From NCBI RefSeq assembly GCF_036014015.1, contig NZ_CP107905.1, positions 7,812,001 through 7,876,000 on the forward strand: 64,000 nucleotides of DNA, given 5' to 3'. The stretch is from Streptomyces sp. NBC_00457 (GTDB lineage: Bacteria; Actinomycetota; Actinomycetes; Streptomycetales; Streptomycetaceae). Shown one piece after another: positions 8,963 to 18,287 of the stretch (position 1 is its first letter; each line of letters opens with the position of its first letter). The notes under the pieces were generated by a model. The model was given only the letters and a program-made list of their open reading frames with translations, ran no database searches and was not told where the DNA came from. Both the position numbers and the translations under genes were made by a program.

Positions 8963-9937
8963 GTGCGCATCGCAGTCACCGGCTCCATCGCCACCGACCA
9001 CCTCATGACCTTCCCCGGCCGCTTCGCCGACCAGCTCGTCGCGGACCAACTGCACACGGTCTCGCTCTCCTTCCTGGTCGACAACCTCGACGTACGCCGG
9101 GGCGGGGTCGGCGCGAACATCGCCTTCGGCATGGGCCAGCTCGGCACCAAGCCGATCCTGGTCGGGGCCGCCGGCTTCGACTTCGACGACTACCGCGCCT
9201 GGCTCGGCCGGCACGGCGTCGACACCGACTCGGTCCGTATCTCCGAGACGCTGCACACCGCCCGCTTCGTGTGCACCACGGACGCCGACCACAACCAGAT
9301 CGGCTCCTTCTACACCGGCGCGATGAGCGAGGCCCGCCTCATCGAGCTCAAGACCGTCGCGGACCGCGTCGGCGGCCTCGACCTGGTCCTGATCGGCGCC
9401 GACGACCCGGAGGCGATGCTCCGCCACACCGAGGAGTGCCGCTCCCGGTCCATCCCGTTCGCCGCCGACTTCTCCCAGCAGATCGCCCGCATGAGCGGTG
9501 ACGAGATCCGGATCCTGCTGGACGGGGCGACGTACCTCTTCTCGAACGAGTACGAGAAGGGCCTCATCGAGTCCAAGACCGGCTGGACCGACGCCGAGAT
9601 CCTCGCCAAGGTCGGCACCCGCGTCACCACGCTCGGCTCGCGCGGCGTCCGCATCGAGCGCGTCGGCGAGGACCCGATCGAGGTCGGCTGCCCGGAGGAG
9701 GAGCGCAAAGCCGACCCCACGGGCGTCGGCGACGCGTTCCGTGCCGGGTTCCTCTCCGGTCTTGCCTGGGGTGTCTCGCCGGAGCGCGCCGCGCAGGTCG
9801 GATGCATGCTTGCCACGCTGGTCATCGAGACGGTGGGTACGCAGGAGTACCAGTTGCGCCGGGCGCACTTCATGGATCGGTTCACGAAGGCGTACGGGCA
9901 TGACGCGGCCGAAGAGGTAACGGCTCACCTGGGCTGA
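8963..9937 (+). CDS. PfkB-family carbohydrate/nucleoside kinase
   Basis: A 324-residue ribokinase-fold kinase. The N-terminal glycine motif RRGGVGANIA (about 46-53) and the C-terminal signature DPTGVGDAF (251-259), with catalytic Asp257 in the anion hole, are intact. The sequence is closest in style to the adenosine/ribokinase-like kinases of actinobacteria; the true substrate cannot be read from it. GTG at 8963 follows ttggag. A much longer open frame running in from 6473 is a high-GC artefact. It ends convergently against the cysteine desulfurase fusion, with a dispersed repeat between them. Confidence 0.9.
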   Translation: MRIAVTGSIATDHLMTFPGRFADQLVADQLHTVSLSFLVDNLDVRRGGVGANIAFGMGQLGTKPILVGAAGFDFDDYRAWLGRHGVDTDSVRISETLHTARFVCTTDADHNQIGSFYTGAMSEARLIELKTVADRVGGLDLVLIGADDPEAMLRHTEECRSRSIPFAADFSQQIARMSGDEIRILLDGATYLFSNEYEKGLIESKTGWTDAEILAKVGTRVTTLGSRGVRIERVGEDPIEVGCPEEERKADPTGVGDAFRAGFLSGLAWGVSPERAAQVGCMLATLVIETVGTQEYQLRRAHFMDRFTKAYGHDAAEEVTAHLG

Positions 9938-9960
9938 CGTTCGACTACGCGTTTGCCTCG

Positions 9961-10051
9961 GCGGGTCCGTTGTCGACTGCGGGTCCGTCGGGGCTGGTCG
10001 CGCCCACGCGGCGGAGCCGCAAATTGATACAGCCCCGCGCCCCTGAGGGCG
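9961..10051. repeat. Dispersed intergenic repeat, copy A
   Basis: Contains ggctggtcgcgcccacgcgg, then cggagccgcaaattgataca, then gccccgcgcccctgagggcg. The same blocks recur at 11461, 21001, 25151, 32805, 36551, 39288, 44490 and 47556 in either orientation. This copy fills the gap between two convergent genes, where it could act as a terminator. Confidence 0.85.
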
Positions 10052-10052
10052 T

Positions 10053-11432
10053 TCAGCTCACCCGGCGTACCAAGTACGCCGTTCCCTTCTCCGCCGGTTC
10101 TTCTCCTACGTACTCCTGCTCCCGCATCTCGCACCACGCCGGAATGTCCAGCCGTGCCGCCTCGTCGTCGGACAGTACGCGGACCGTGCCGCCGATGGGT
10201 ACGTCGCCGATGACCTTCGCCAGTTCGATCACGGGGATCGGGCACCGCTTGCCGAGTGCGTCCACGATCAGGACGTTCTCCCGCACGGTCGTCGTCGTGG
10301 GTGCCGGTGCGCCCAACTTCTCCCGCACCCCCGCCACGGCCCCCGGCAGCACCTCCAGGAACCGGTCGACGTCCTCCGCCGGAGTCCCGGACGGCAGCGA
10401 AACCCGCACGTTTCCCTCACTCAGCACTCCCATCGCTCGCAGCACATGGCTGGGCGTCAGCGTGCTGCTCGTGCAGGACGACCCGGACGACACGGAGAAA
10501 CCGGCACGATCCAGCTCGTGCAGCAATGTCTCCCCGTCGACATAAAGACAGGAGAAGGTGACGATCCCGGGCAGCCGCCGCATCGGATCGCCCACCACCT
10601 CCACATCGGGCACCGACTCCGCCACCCGAGCCCGGATCCGCTCCGTCAACTCCCGCAGCCGTACCGCCTCCTGCGCCGCCTCCGCCCGCACCGCCCGCAA
10701 CGAGGCCGCCGCCGCCACGATCGCCGGCAGATTCTCGAACCCGGCCGCCCGCCCCGACTCCCGCTCGTCCACGGGCCCTTGAACGGCGAACCGCACCCCC
10801 TTGCGCACCACGAGCAGCCCGACCCCCGAAGGCCCACCCCACTTGTGCGCACTGGCTGCCAACAACGACCACTCACCCTCGACGGGCCCCCACCCCAGCG
10901 ACTGCGCCGCATCCACCAGCAACGGCACCCCGGCCTCCCGGCACAACTCCGCCACCGCGGCAACCGGCTGCTCCGTCCCCACCTCATGGTTGGCCGACTG
11001 CAGACACGCGAGCGCGGTATCGGGCCGAAGAGCGGCGCCGTACGCCTGAGGCGCCACCGCCCCCGTCCGATCCACGGCAACCTTCGTCACCGTCCCGCCG
11101 TCCGCCTCATGCGCATCGGCCGAATGGAGCACCGAGGAATGTTCGACCGCTGACACGATCAGGTGACGCCCGACCCGCCGCCGCCCCGCCAACGCCCCCG
11201 AGATTCCCGAGTGCACAGCCCGAGTACCGGACGACGTGAACACCAGCTCATCGGCCCGACACCCCACAACCTCAGCAGCAGCCTCCCGAGCAGCATCCAA
11301 CAACAACCGAGCCCGCCGCCCCTCCCGGTAGAGCCGGGACGGATCGGCCCACCCCTCATCAAGAGAGGCCTGCAAGGCCTGCCGAGCAACAGGATGAAGA
11401 GGAGCGGCCGAAGCGGCATCAAAGTAGGACAC
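10053..11432 (-). CDS. Cysteine desulfurase fused to a C-terminal TusA/SirA sulfur-carrier domain
   Basis: A 459-residue fusion. Residues 1-375 are a NifS/IscS-type PLP enzyme that takes sulfur from cysteine. The PLP lysine is Lys197 in SAHKWGG. His98, Asp174 and Gln177 fit the cofactor pocket, and Cys320 in SSGSSCTSS is the expected persulfide cysteine. Residues 385-459 are a TusA-like domain with Cys397 in the KRCPIP motif. Sulfur can plausibly pass from Cys320 to Cys397 within one chain. The start is GTG at 11432 without a clear ribosome site. It lies next to the cytochrome oxidase genes, which need metal and sulfur centres, but a functional link is inference. Confidence 0.92.
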   Translation of the reverse strand: MSYFDAASAAPLHPVARQALQASLDEGWADPSRLYREGRRARLLLDAAREAAAEVVGCRADELVFTSSGTRAVHSGISGALAGRRRVGRHLIVSAVEHSSVLHSADAHEADGGTVTKVAVDRTGAVAPQAYGAALRPDTALACLQSANHEVGTEQPVAAVAELCREAGVPLLVDAAQSLGWGPVEGEWSLLAASAHKWGGPSGVGLLVVRKGVRFAVQGPVDERESGRAAGFENLPAIVAAAASLRAVRAEAAQEAVRLRELTERIRARVAESVPDVEVVGDPMRRLPGIVTFSCLYVDGETLLHELDRAGFSVSSGSSCTSSTLTPSHVLRAMGVLSEGNVRVSLPSGTPAEDVDRFLEVLPGAVAGVREKLGAPAPTTTTVRENVLIVDALGKRCPIPVIELAKVIGDVPIGGTVRVLSDDEAARLDIPAWCEMREQEYVGEEPAEKGTAYLVRRVS

Positions 11433-11460
11433 ACAGCAACGCTAAACGCCCAGTCACCAC

Positions 11461-11541
11461 AACGCCCCAAAGGGGCGCGGGGCGGTGACACTAGCGGCTC
11501 CGCCGCGGGGCGCGACCAGCCACAAACAACCCGCACCCGCC
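11461..11541. repeat. Dispersed intergenic repeat, copy B
   Basis: Reverse orientation relative to copy A: aacgccccaaaggggcgcgg, then ggctccgccgcggggcgcga, then ccagccacaaacaacccgca. It lies in the 282-base gap between the divergent desulfurase and ctaC genes. The gap holds nothing else I can name apart from the ctaC ribosome site. Confidence 0.85.
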
Positions 11542-11714
11542 AGTCCAGCGAACCGCCCACTCCACTAGGCCCCCCTCCCCGCGAACCGTCGGAGACAGTC
11601 GGCTAGGGTTTGGTCCGCATAAACATCCAAACCCCTGCCCGACGCAGGGCGGCGACCGACCAGCGAGAAGGCCGCAGCCAATACGCGCGGGCGAGACTCT
11701 CGGGAAGGCGCTAC

Positions 11715-12707
11715 GTGAGTCCCTACGGCTCCGACCTCCCCCACGCCCTGGGGGGCGCGGGCGGTACCCCCACGCCGCGGCGCCCGATGCGGCGGAAGCT
11801 GCTGCAGGCACTGACCGCGGGCTTGGTCCTGGCGACTGCAACCGGTTGCACATACGAGGACTTCCCCCGCCTTGGTATGCCCACCCCCACCACCGAAGAG
11901 GCTCCGCGGATCCTCTCCCTGTGGCAGGGATCGTGGGCCGCCGCGCTCGCCACCGGCGTGCTGGTCTGGGGCCTGATCCTGTGGAGCACCATCTTCCACC
12001 GGCGCAGCCGCACCAAGGTCGAGGTTCCTCCGCAGACTCGGTACAACATGCCGATCGAGGCGCTGTACACGGTGGTCCCGCTCATCATCGTCTCGGTCCT
12101 CTTCTACTTCACGGCCCGCGACGAGTCCGAGCTCCTCAGCCTCAAGAAGAAGCCGGACGTCACCGTCAACGTCGTCGGCTTCCAGTGGAGCTGGGGCTTC
12201 AACTACGTCGAGAACGTCGACGGTTCCACCGGTGACGCGAAGACCGACAAGAACCTGGCCGCGATCCCGGACCGGTTCAAGGAGGACTTCCCGGCGAACG
12301 CCGGCGGTGTCTACGACGTCGGCACGCCCGGCACGCGGAACCCGCAGACCGGCAACCCGGGCCCCACCCTGTGGCTGCCCAAGGGCAAGACGGTCCGCTT
12401 CGTCCTCACCTCGCGTGACGTCATCCACTCCTTCTGGGTGGTGCCGTTCCTGATGAAGCAGGACGTCATCCCGGGCCACACCAACTCCTTCCAGGTGACC
12501 CCCAACAAGGAGGGCACCTTCCTGGGCAAGTGCGCCGAGCTGTGCGGCGTCGACCACTCCCGGATGCTGTTCAACGTGAAGGTCGTCTCCCCGGAGCGCT
12601 ACGAGCAGCACCTCAAGGACCTCGCGAAGAAGGGGCAGACCGGTTACGTTCCCGCCGGCATCGCGCAGACGAGCCACGAGAAGAACCGGGAGACGAACAA
12701 CCTGTGA
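11715..12707 (+). CDS. ctaC: Cytochrome c oxidase subunit II
   Basis: Subunit II of the aa3 terminal oxidase. It takes electrons from the diheme QcrC and passes them through the CuA centre. The 330-residue protein has a lipoprotein-type signal ending at Cys45 (ATATGC), two membrane helices, and the CuA ligands His238, Cys273, Cys277, His281 and Met284 ([12 protein letters not shown]). GTG at 11715 follows ggaagg. Residues 8-20 or so ([13 protein letters not shown]) look like an in-frame insertion of a repeated element before the signal peptide. It overlaps ctaD by GTGA. Confidence 0.95.
   Translation: MSPYGSDLPHALGGAGGTPTPRRPMRRKLLQALTAGLVLATATGCTYEDFPRLGMPTPTTEEAPRILSLWQGSWAAALATGVLVWGLILWSTIFHRRSRTKVEVPPQTRYNMPIEALYTVVPLIIVSVLFYFTARDESELLSLKKKPDVTVNVVGFQWSWGFNYVENVDGSTGDAKTDKNLAAIPDRFKEDFPANAGGVYDVGTPGTRNPQTGNPGPTLWLPKGKTVRFVLTSRDVIHSFWVVPFLMKQDVIPGHTNSFQVTPNKEGTFLGKCAELCGVDHSRMLFNVKVVSPERYEQHLKDLAKKGQTGYVPAGIAQTSHEKNRETNNL
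11734..11775 (+). repeat. LPH-encoding repeat element inside the 5' end of ctaC
   Basis: The stretch beginning cctcccccacgccctggggg and ending ggtacccccacg is self-complementary and C/G-run rich. It adds about 13 codons ([13 protein letters not shown]) to the ctaC N-terminus. A related stretch encoding [10 protein letters not shown] lies on the minus strand at about 26905-26945. Confidence 0.5.
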
Positions 12708-14440
12708 GCATCCTCAACGAACCCCAGGGTGCCGCCGCAGCGGAGTCCCACTACACGGACGAGCTGCCGGTCAGGCGCAAGCAGCCCGGCAACGTCGTGA
12801 TCAAGTGGCTCACCACCACTGACCACAAGACGATCGGAACGCTCTACCTCGTCACGTCGTTCGCGTTCTTCTGCATCGGTGGCGTGATGGCGCTCTTCAT
12901 GCGCGCCGAACTGGCCCGTCCGGGCCTGCAGATCATGTCGAACGAGCAGTTCAACCAGGCGTTCACGATGCACGGCACGATCATGCTGCTGATGTTCGCG
13001 ACGCCGCTGTTCGCCGGTTTCACGAACTGGATCATGCCGCTGCAGATCGGCGCGCCCGACGTGGCGTTCCCGCGGCTGAACATGTTCGCCTACTGGCTGT
13101 ACCTGTTCGGCTCGCTGATCGCGGTGGGCGGTTTCCTCACCCCCCAGGGCGCGGCCGACTTCGGCTGGTTCGCCTACTCCCCGCTGTCGGACGCGGTCCG
13201 CTCGCCAGGCATCGGCGCCGACCTGTGGATCATGGGCCTGGCCTTCTCCGGCTTCGGCACGATCCTCGGCGCGGTCAACTTCATCACCACCATCATCTGC
13301 ATGCGCGCCCCGGGCATGACCATGTTCCGCATGCCGATCTTCACGTGGAACGTGCTGCTCACCGCGGTCCTGGTGCTGCTGGCCTTCCCGGTCCTCGCGG
13401 CCGCGCTGTTCGCCCTGGAGGCGGACCGAAAATTCGGGGCGCATATCTTCGACTCCGCCAATGGCGGGGCCTTGCTATGGCAACACCTCTTCTGGTTCTT
13501 CGGCCATCCAGAGGTGTACATCATCGCGTTGCCATTCTTCGGAATCATTTCCGAAGTCATCCCGGTCTTCTCCCGCAAGCCGATGTTCGGCTACATGGGT
13601 CTGATCGGCGCGACCATCGCGATCGCGGGTCTGTCCGTGACGGTGTGGGCCCACCACATGTATGTCACCGGCGGTGTATTGCTTCCGTTCTTCTCCTTCA
13701 TGACGTTCCTCATCGCCGTACCAACAGGCGTGAAGTTCTTCAACTGGATCGGAACGATGTGGAAGGGCTCCTTGTCCTTCGAGACACCGATGCTCTGGGC
13801 GGTCGGCTTCCTGATCACCTTCACCTTCGGCGGTCTGACCGGCGTCATCCTGGCCTCGCCGCCGATGGACTTCCACGTCTCGGACTCGTACTTCGTGGTG
13901 GCGCACTTCCACTACGTCGTCTTCGGCACCGTCGTCTTCGCGATGTTCGCCGGCTTCCACTTCTGGTGGCCGAAGTTCACCGGCAAGATGCTCGACGAGC
14001 GCCTCGGCAAGATCACCTTCTGGACGCTGTTCGTCGGCTTCCACGGCACCTTCCTGGTCCAGCACTGGCTGGGCGCGGAGGGCATGCCGCGTCGGTACGC
14101 GGACTATCTCGCGGCCGACGGCTTCACGGCCCTGAACACGATCTCGACGATCAGCTCGTTCGTGCTCGGCCTGTCGATCCTGCCGTTCTTCTACAACGTG
14201 TGGAAGACCGCCAAGTACGGCAAGCCCGTCGAGGTCGACGACCCGTGGGGCTACGGCCGTTCGCTGGAGTGGGCGACGTCCTGCCCGCCGCCGCGGCACA
14301 ACTTCCTCACCCTGCCGCGGATCCGCAGCGAATCCCCGGCCTTCGACCTGCATCACCCCGAGATCGCCGCTCTCGACCAGCTCGAGAACGCGCCTCACGG
14401 TGAGAAGGCTCTCGCGGGCGGCAAGGAGGCCGGCAAGTGA
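12704..14440 (+). CDS. ctaD: Cytochrome c oxidase subunit I
   Basis: Catalytic subunit of the aa3 oxidase, which reduces oxygen to water and pumps protons. The 578-residue protein has 12 membrane helices. Landmarks include the heme a ligand in [10 protein letters not shown], the [12 protein letters not shown] stretch with the CuB His and the cross-linked Tyr, WAHHMYVTG with two CuB histidines, and HFHYV with the heme ligands. GTG at 12704 overlaps the ctaC stop by four bases, and its own stop overlaps ctaF the same way, so translation is probably coupled through the three genes. Confidence 0.97.
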   Translation: MSILNEPQGAAAAESHYTDELPVRRKQPGNVVIKWLTTTDHKTIGTLYLVTSFAFFCIGGVMALFMRAELARPGLQIMSNEQFNQAFTMHGTIMLLMFATPLFAGFTNWIMPLQIGAPDVAFPRLNMFAYWLYLFGSLIAVGGFLTPQGAADFGWFAYSPLSDAVRSPGIGADLWIMGLAFSGFGTILGAVNFITTIICMRAPGMTMFRMPIFTWNVLLTAVLVLLAFPVLAAALFALEADRKFGAHIFDSANGGALLWQHLFWFFGHPEVYIIALPFFGIISEVIPVFSRKPMFGYMGLIGATIAIAGLSVTVWAHHMYVTGGVLLPFFSFMTFLIAVPTGVKFFNWIGTMWKGSLSFETPMLWAVGFLITFTFGGLTGVILASPPMDFHVSDSYFVVAHFHYVVFGTVVFAMFAGFHFWWPKFTGKMLDERLGKITFWTLFVGFHGTFLVQHWLGAEGMPRRYADYLAADGFTALNTISTISSFVLGLSILPFFYNVWKTAKYGKPVEVDDPWGYGRSLEWATSCPPPRHNFLTLPRIRSESPAFDLHHPEIAALDQLENAPHGEKALAGGKEAGK

Positions 14441-14835
14441 AGATCCAGGGCAAGATGTTCATGTGGCTGAGCGTCTTCATGCTCGCCATGGCGATCGTCT
14501 ATGGCGTGTGGTCGAAGGAGCCGGCCGGTACCACGGCCCTCTTCCTGGCCTTCGGCCTGAGCATCATGATCGGCTTCTACCTGGGCTTCACCGCCAAGCG
14601 GGTCGACGTGGGCGCCCAGGACAACAAGGAGGCGGACGTCGCGGACGACGCCGGCGAGGTCGGGTTCTTCAGCCCGCACAGCTGGCAGCCGCTCTCCCTC
14701 GCGGTCGGCGGCGCGCTCGCCTTCCTGTCGATCGCGATCGGCTGGTGGCTGATGTACTTCTCGGCGCCGCTGATCCTGGTGGGCCTGTGGGGCTGGGTCT
14801 TCGAGTACTACCGCGGTGAGAACCGCACCCAGTAA
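14437..14835 (+). CDS. ctaF: Cytochrome c oxidase subunit IV (actinobacterial type)
   Basis: A 132-residue accessory subunit of the actinobacterial aa3 oxidase, with four hydrophobic membrane segments and a short acidic loop in the middle ([13 protein letters not shown]). It starts at GTG 14437, overlapping the ctaD stop by GTGA. It probably stabilises the oxidase within the bc1-aa3 supercomplex. A hairpin terminator follows. Confidence 0.92.
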   Translation: MKIQGKMFMWLSVFMLAMAIVYGVWSKEPAGTTALFLAFGLSIMIGFYLGFTAKRVDVGAQDNKEADVADDAGEVGFFSPHSWQPLSLAVGGALAFLSIAIGWWLMYFSAPLILVGLWGWVFEYYRGENRTQ

Positions 14836-14855
14836 CACACACCGAGCGCTCCGGG

Positions 14856-14886
14856 GCCCGGACACTCCGTCAAGGAGGGTCCGGGC
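14856..14886 (+). terminator. Hairpin terminator after ctaCDF
   Basis: gcccggacactcc (14856-14868) pairs with ggagggtccgggc (14874-14886) with one central mismatch and a 5-base loop, starting 21 bases after the ctaF stop. Confidence 0.7.
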
Positions 14887-14966
14887 TCCTCCGTTTACCG
14901 CAATCACGTTCCCCCGTACGGGCCACCCAGCGCGCCACCGTTGACGAGGCTTCCTAGCGTGAAGCC

Positions 14967-16232
14967 ATGAACGACTCACCCCGCACCACCCGCACCGCGG
15001 TCGGCTGCACGCTGCTGGCGATGGCCCTCGGCGCGGGCGTCACCGGCTGCGGCAGCGACGGCAACCCACTGTCCGCCGCACCGTACGACGCGGCGGACCA
15101 GATCGCCTTCAACGGCTCCTCCGAGGGCGGGAAGAAAGCCGACCCGGACAAGCCCCTGGAGGTCGTCGCAGAGGGCTCCGACGGGCGCATCACGGATGTC
15201 ACGGCCCGGGACGGCAGAGGCAGGTTCGTGGCCGGCGAGCTCTCCGCCGACGGCTCCCGCTGGCACAGCACCTCACCGCTGGCCGCCAACGCCCACTACA
15301 CCGTCCGGGTGAGCACGGAGGACGAGGACGGGGCGCCCGGCCGCAAGGTCCTCAGCTTCGACACCGGCAAGCCCCTCACCAAGAAGCGCCTGAAGGTGGA
15401 GTTCGGGCCGCGGGCGGGCACGTACGGCGTCGGCCAGCCCATCACGGCCGAACTCGACCAGCCCATCAAGCTCAAGGCCCAGCGCGCCATCATCGAACGG
15501 GCGCTCAAGGTCGAGTCCACGCCCGCGGCGGAGGGCGCCTGGCACTGGGTGGACGACCAGAAGCTCCACTACCGCCCCAAGGAGTACTGGCCCACCCACG
15601 CCACCATCCGGGTCCGCAGCACCCTGGAGGGCATAAAGGTCAGCGACCGGCTCTGGGGCGGCGCGACGAAGCCGCTGAAACTCACCACCGGCGACAAGGT
15701 CATCGCCGTCACGGACGCCTCGTCCCACTCCATGACGGTCTACAAGAACGACGAGGCGATCAACCAGATCCCCGTCACCACCGGCAAGCCCGGCTTCGAG
15801 ACCCGCAACGGCGTCAAGGTCGTACTCGGCAAGGAGTACTTCGTACGCATGCGCGGCACCAGCATCGGTATCGCCGAGGGCTCCTCGGAGTCGTACGACC
15901 TGCCCGTCTACTGGGCCACCCGCGTCACCTGGAGCGGCGAGTACGTCCACGCCGCCCCGTGGTCCGTCGGCTCCCAGGGCTACGCCAACGTCAGCCACGG
16001 CTGCACCGGCATGAGCACCGGCAACGCCGCCTGGTTCTACGAGAACGTCCGCGAGGGCGATCTCGTCGAGGTCGTGAACTCCTACGGCGACACCATGGAA
16101 CCGTTCGGCAACGGCTTCGGCGACTGGAACCTCCAGTGGAAGCACTGGCGCAAGGGCAGCGCCCTCATCAAGGGCAACCCGGAGGGCCCAGGCCCGGAAG
16201 ACGCGGCACGGCTCAGGCCGACGGCGGTGTGA
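14967..16232 (+). CDS. Lipoprotein L,D-transpeptidase (YkuD, Ig-like N-terminal domains)
   Basis: This cell-wall enzyme makes 3-3 cross-links in peptidoglycan outside the membrane. The 421-residue protein has a lipoprotein signal with the modified Cys28 (GVTGC), two immunoglobulin-like domains (about 45-250) like those of mycobacterial LdtMt2, and a C-terminal YkuD domain. That domain carries the SHGCTGMST active site with Cys346 and an upstream catalytic His. ATG at 14967. It lies between ctaF and ctaE but probably has its own promoter, since a terminator precedes it. Placement inside the oxidase gene cluster is conserved in Streptomyces as far as I recall. Confidence 0.93.
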   Translation: MNDSPRTTRTAVGCTLLAMALGAGVTGCGSDGNPLSAAPYDAADQIAFNGSSEGGKKADPDKPLEVVAEGSDGRITDVTARDGRGRFVAGELSADGSRWHSTSPLAANAHYTVRVSTEDEDGAPGRKVLSFDTGKPLTKKRLKVEFGPRAGTYGVGQPITAELDQPIKLKAQRAIIERALKVESTPAAEGAWHWVDDQKLHYRPKEYWPTHATIRVRSTLEGIKVSDRLWGGATKPLKLTTGDKVIAVTDASSHSMTVYKNDEAINQIPVTTGKPGFETRNGVKVVLGKEYFVRMRGTSIGIAEGSSESYDLPVYWATRVTWSGEYVHAAPWSVGSQGYANVSHGCTGMSTGNAAWFYENVREGDLVEVVNSYGDTMEPFGNGFGDWNLQWKHWRKGSALIKGNPEGPGPEDAARLRPTAV

Positions 16233-16241
16233 GGCGCCCCG

Positions 16242-16643
16242 TCAGGCGCTGAGCGCCTTGTTGTCCCGCAGCAAGGAAGCCAGCGCAGCGGCGAACTCCA
16301 CCGGATCCACCGGCAACGTCACCGCTGCCTCCGCCCGGCTCCACGTAGCCAGCCAGGCATCCTGCGGACGCCCCATCAGCACCAGCACGGGCGGGCAGTT
16401 GAACACCTCGTCCTTGATCTGACGGCACAGCCCCATGCCTCCCATCGGCACGGCCTCACCGTCCAGCACACAGACGTCGATGCCCCCCTTGTCCAACTCG
16501 GCGATCACCGCCGCAGGCGTGGCGCACTCCAGGAACTCGACCAGGGGAACATCGGGAGCCGGCCGCCGGCCGGAGGCCAACCGCACCTGCTCGCGGGTGT
16601 TGGAGTCGTCGCTGTAGACCAGCACCGTGGCGGTCGGCTGCAT
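16242..16643 (-). CDS. Degenerate response-regulator receiver-like protein
   Basis: A 133-residue single-domain protein with the fold pattern of a CheY-like receiver. The acidic pair Asp12-Asp13 and the phospho-acceptor Asp61 (CVLDGEAVP) are present. The conserved switch Thr/Ser is replaced (VLVLMGRP) and the near-invariant Lys is missing (TLPVDP where family members have a Lys-Pro). Phosphorylation may therefore be lost or altered. There is no output domain. It sits on the opposite strand between the transpeptidase and ctaE, only 9 bases from the transpeptidase stop. ATG at 16643. Confidence 0.8.
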   Translation of the reverse strand: MQPTATVLVYSDDSNTREQVRLASGRRPAPDVPLVEFLECATPAAVIAELDKGGIDVCVLDGEAVPMGGMGLCRQIKDEVFNCPPVLVLMGRPQDAWLATWSRAEAAVTLPVDPVEFAAALASLLRDNKALSA

Positions 16644-16777
16644 GGTTCCTCCGTGACATCAGCGTCGTAAGGATCAGGCCCGTTGGGCCGGATGCTACTC
16701 CCTTCAACACCACGTCAACACCGGTACGGGCGGGAGAGACACTCCGAACGGCACCCCCGGAGTGAGGGCGGGATAAG

Positions 16778-16798
16778 CGACCGACATAATGTCGGTCG
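16778..16798. promoter_or_regulatory. 10-bp perfect palindrome spanning the ctaE start codon
   Basis: cgaccgacat (16778-16787), one A, then atgtcggtcg (16789-16798). The ctaE ATG is the first codon of the right arm. No ribosome site is visible upstream, and GATAAG (16772-16777) could be a -10 for a leaderless message. The palindrome could be a protein operator, or could fold the start codon into an RNA hairpin. Confidence 0.5.
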
Positions 16799-17409
16799 TG
16801 GCGACAGCAACGACAGTAGACAAGGGTCACGCGCACCCGTCGGTCAATCGACCGAACCTCACCAGCGTCGGAACCATCATCTGGCTGAGTTCCGAGCTGA
16901 TGTTCTTCGCGGCCCTCTTCGCGATGTACTTCACCCTGCGATCGGTGACCGGGCCGACTCACTGGAAGGAGATGGCGTCCAGCCTGAACTTCCCGTTCTC
17001 GGCGGCCAACACCACGATCCTGGTGCTCTCCTCCCTCACCTGTCAGCTCGGCGTGTTCGCCGCCGAGCGCGGTGATGTGAAGAAGCTCCGGATGTGGTTC
17101 ATCGTCACCTTCGTCATGGGCGCGATCTTCATCGGCGGTCAGGTCTTCGAGTACACGGAGCTGGTCAAGCACGAGGGCCTCTCGCTCTCGTCCGACCCGT
17201 ACGGCTCGGTGTTCTACCTGACCACCGGCTTCCACGGCCTGCACGTGACGGGTGGCCTCATCGCCTTCCTGTTCGTCCTCGGCCGCACCTACGCGGCCAG
17301 ACGGTTCACTCACGAGCAGGCGACCGCCGCCATCGTCGTGTCCTACTACTGGCACTTCGTCGATGTCGTCTGGATCGGCCTCTTCGCCACGATCTACATG
17401 ATCAAGTAG
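16789..17409 (+). CDS. ctaE: Cytochrome c oxidase subunit III
   Basis: A 206-residue integral membrane subunit of the aa3 oxidase with five predicted helices. The family motifs [17 protein letters not shown] and [18 protein letters not shown] are both present. The start is ATG 16789, or possibly GTG 16798; neither has a ribosome site, which fits a leaderless message. It is followed after 68 bases by qcrCAB, so subunit III is grouped with the bc1 complex rather than with ctaCDF, the usual actinobacterial arrangement. Confidence 0.95.
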   Translation: MSVVATATTVDKGHAHPSVNRPNLTSVGTIIWLSSELMFFAALFAMYFTLRSVTGPTHWKEMASSLNFPFSAANTTILVLSSLTCQLGVFAAERGDVKKLRMWFIVTFVMGAIFIGGQVFEYTELVKHEGLSLSSDPYGSVFYLTTGFHGLHVTGGLIAFLFVLGRTYAARRFTHEQATAAIVVSYYWHFVDVVWIGLFATIYMIK

Positions 17410-17477
17410 CCGGGGCCGCGGTCCCGCACCGTTTTCCAGAAGCATCGACGCAGAAGATCCTGACACCGGGGTAATCC

Positions 17478-18287
17478 GTGAAAAAGCTCTCCGCACGACG
17501 ACGCCATCCGCTGGCGGCGGTCGTCGTTCTACTCCTCGCGCTGGCATGCACCGGGGGGCTGTACGCCGTGTTCGCACCAGCGGACAAGGCGCAGGCCGAT
17601 GAAACAGCCCAGTCCCTCGCCATCGACGAGGGCAAGAAGCTCTACGCCGTCGGCTGCGCCAGCTGCCACGGCACCGGCGGTCAGGGCACCACCGACGGTC
17701 CGAGCCTGGTGGGCGTGGGCGCCGCGGCCGTCGACTTCCAGGTGGGCACCGGCCGTATGCCGGCCCAGCAGCCGGGCGCGCAGGTCCCGAAGAAGAAGGT
17801 CGTCTACTCGCAGGCCGAGATCGACCAGCTCGCGGCCTACATCTCCTCGCTGGGTGCCGGCCCGTCCGTCCCCACCGAGCGGCAGTACAGCCCCGAGGAC
17901 GCCGACATCGCCAAGGGCGGTGAGCTGTTCCGCACCAACTGCGCGCAGTGCCACAACTTCACCGGCAAGGGCGGCGCGCTCACGCACGGCAAGTTCGCAC
18001 CCGACCTCGAGGGCGTCTCCCCGAAGCACATCTACGAGGCCATGCAGACCGGCCCGCAGAACATGCCCTCGTTCCCCGACACCATCCTGTCGGAGCAGAA
18101 CAAGAAGGACATCATCGCGTACCTCGACGCGGTCAACAGCGACGACACCGAGAGCCCCGGCGGCCTCGAGCTGGGCGGACTGGGTCCGGTCAGCGAGGGT
18201 CTGTTCTCGTGGGTCTTCGGACTCGGCGCACTGATCGCGGTCGCCGTCTGGGTCGCCGCTCGGACCGCAAAGGCCAAGAAGTCATGA
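17478..18287 (+). CDS. qcrC: Ubiquinol/menaquinol-cytochrome c reductase diheme cytochrome c subunit
   Basis: A 269-residue membrane-anchored diheme cytochrome c that links the bc1 complex directly to the aa3 oxidase, replacing a soluble cytochrome c. There are two CxxCH heme sites: CASCH at 60-64 and CAQCH at 155-159. An N-terminal membrane/signal segment and a C-terminal helix anchor it with the hemes outside. GTG at 17478. Its stop overlaps the qcrA start by ATGA. Confidence 0.95.
   Translation: MKKLSARRRHPLAAVVVLLLALACTGGLYAVFAPADKAQADETAQSLAIDEGKKLYAVGCASCHGTGGQGTTDGPSLVGVGAAAVDFQVGTGRMPAQQPGAQVPKKKVVYSQAEIDQLAAYISSLGAGPSVPTERQYSPEDADIAKGGELFRTNCAQCHNFTGKGGALTHGKFAPDLEGVSPKHIYEAMQTGPQNMPSFPDTILSEQNKKDIIAYLDAVNSDDTESPGGLELGGLGPVSEGLFSWVFGLGALIAVAVWVAARTAKAKKS

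Noticed and set aside
6473..9937. 1154-residue open frame on the plus strand
   Set aside because: Only the part from 8963 is a real gene. The rest is antisense to the acidic membrane protein and the 69-aa gene and is open because of the high GC content.
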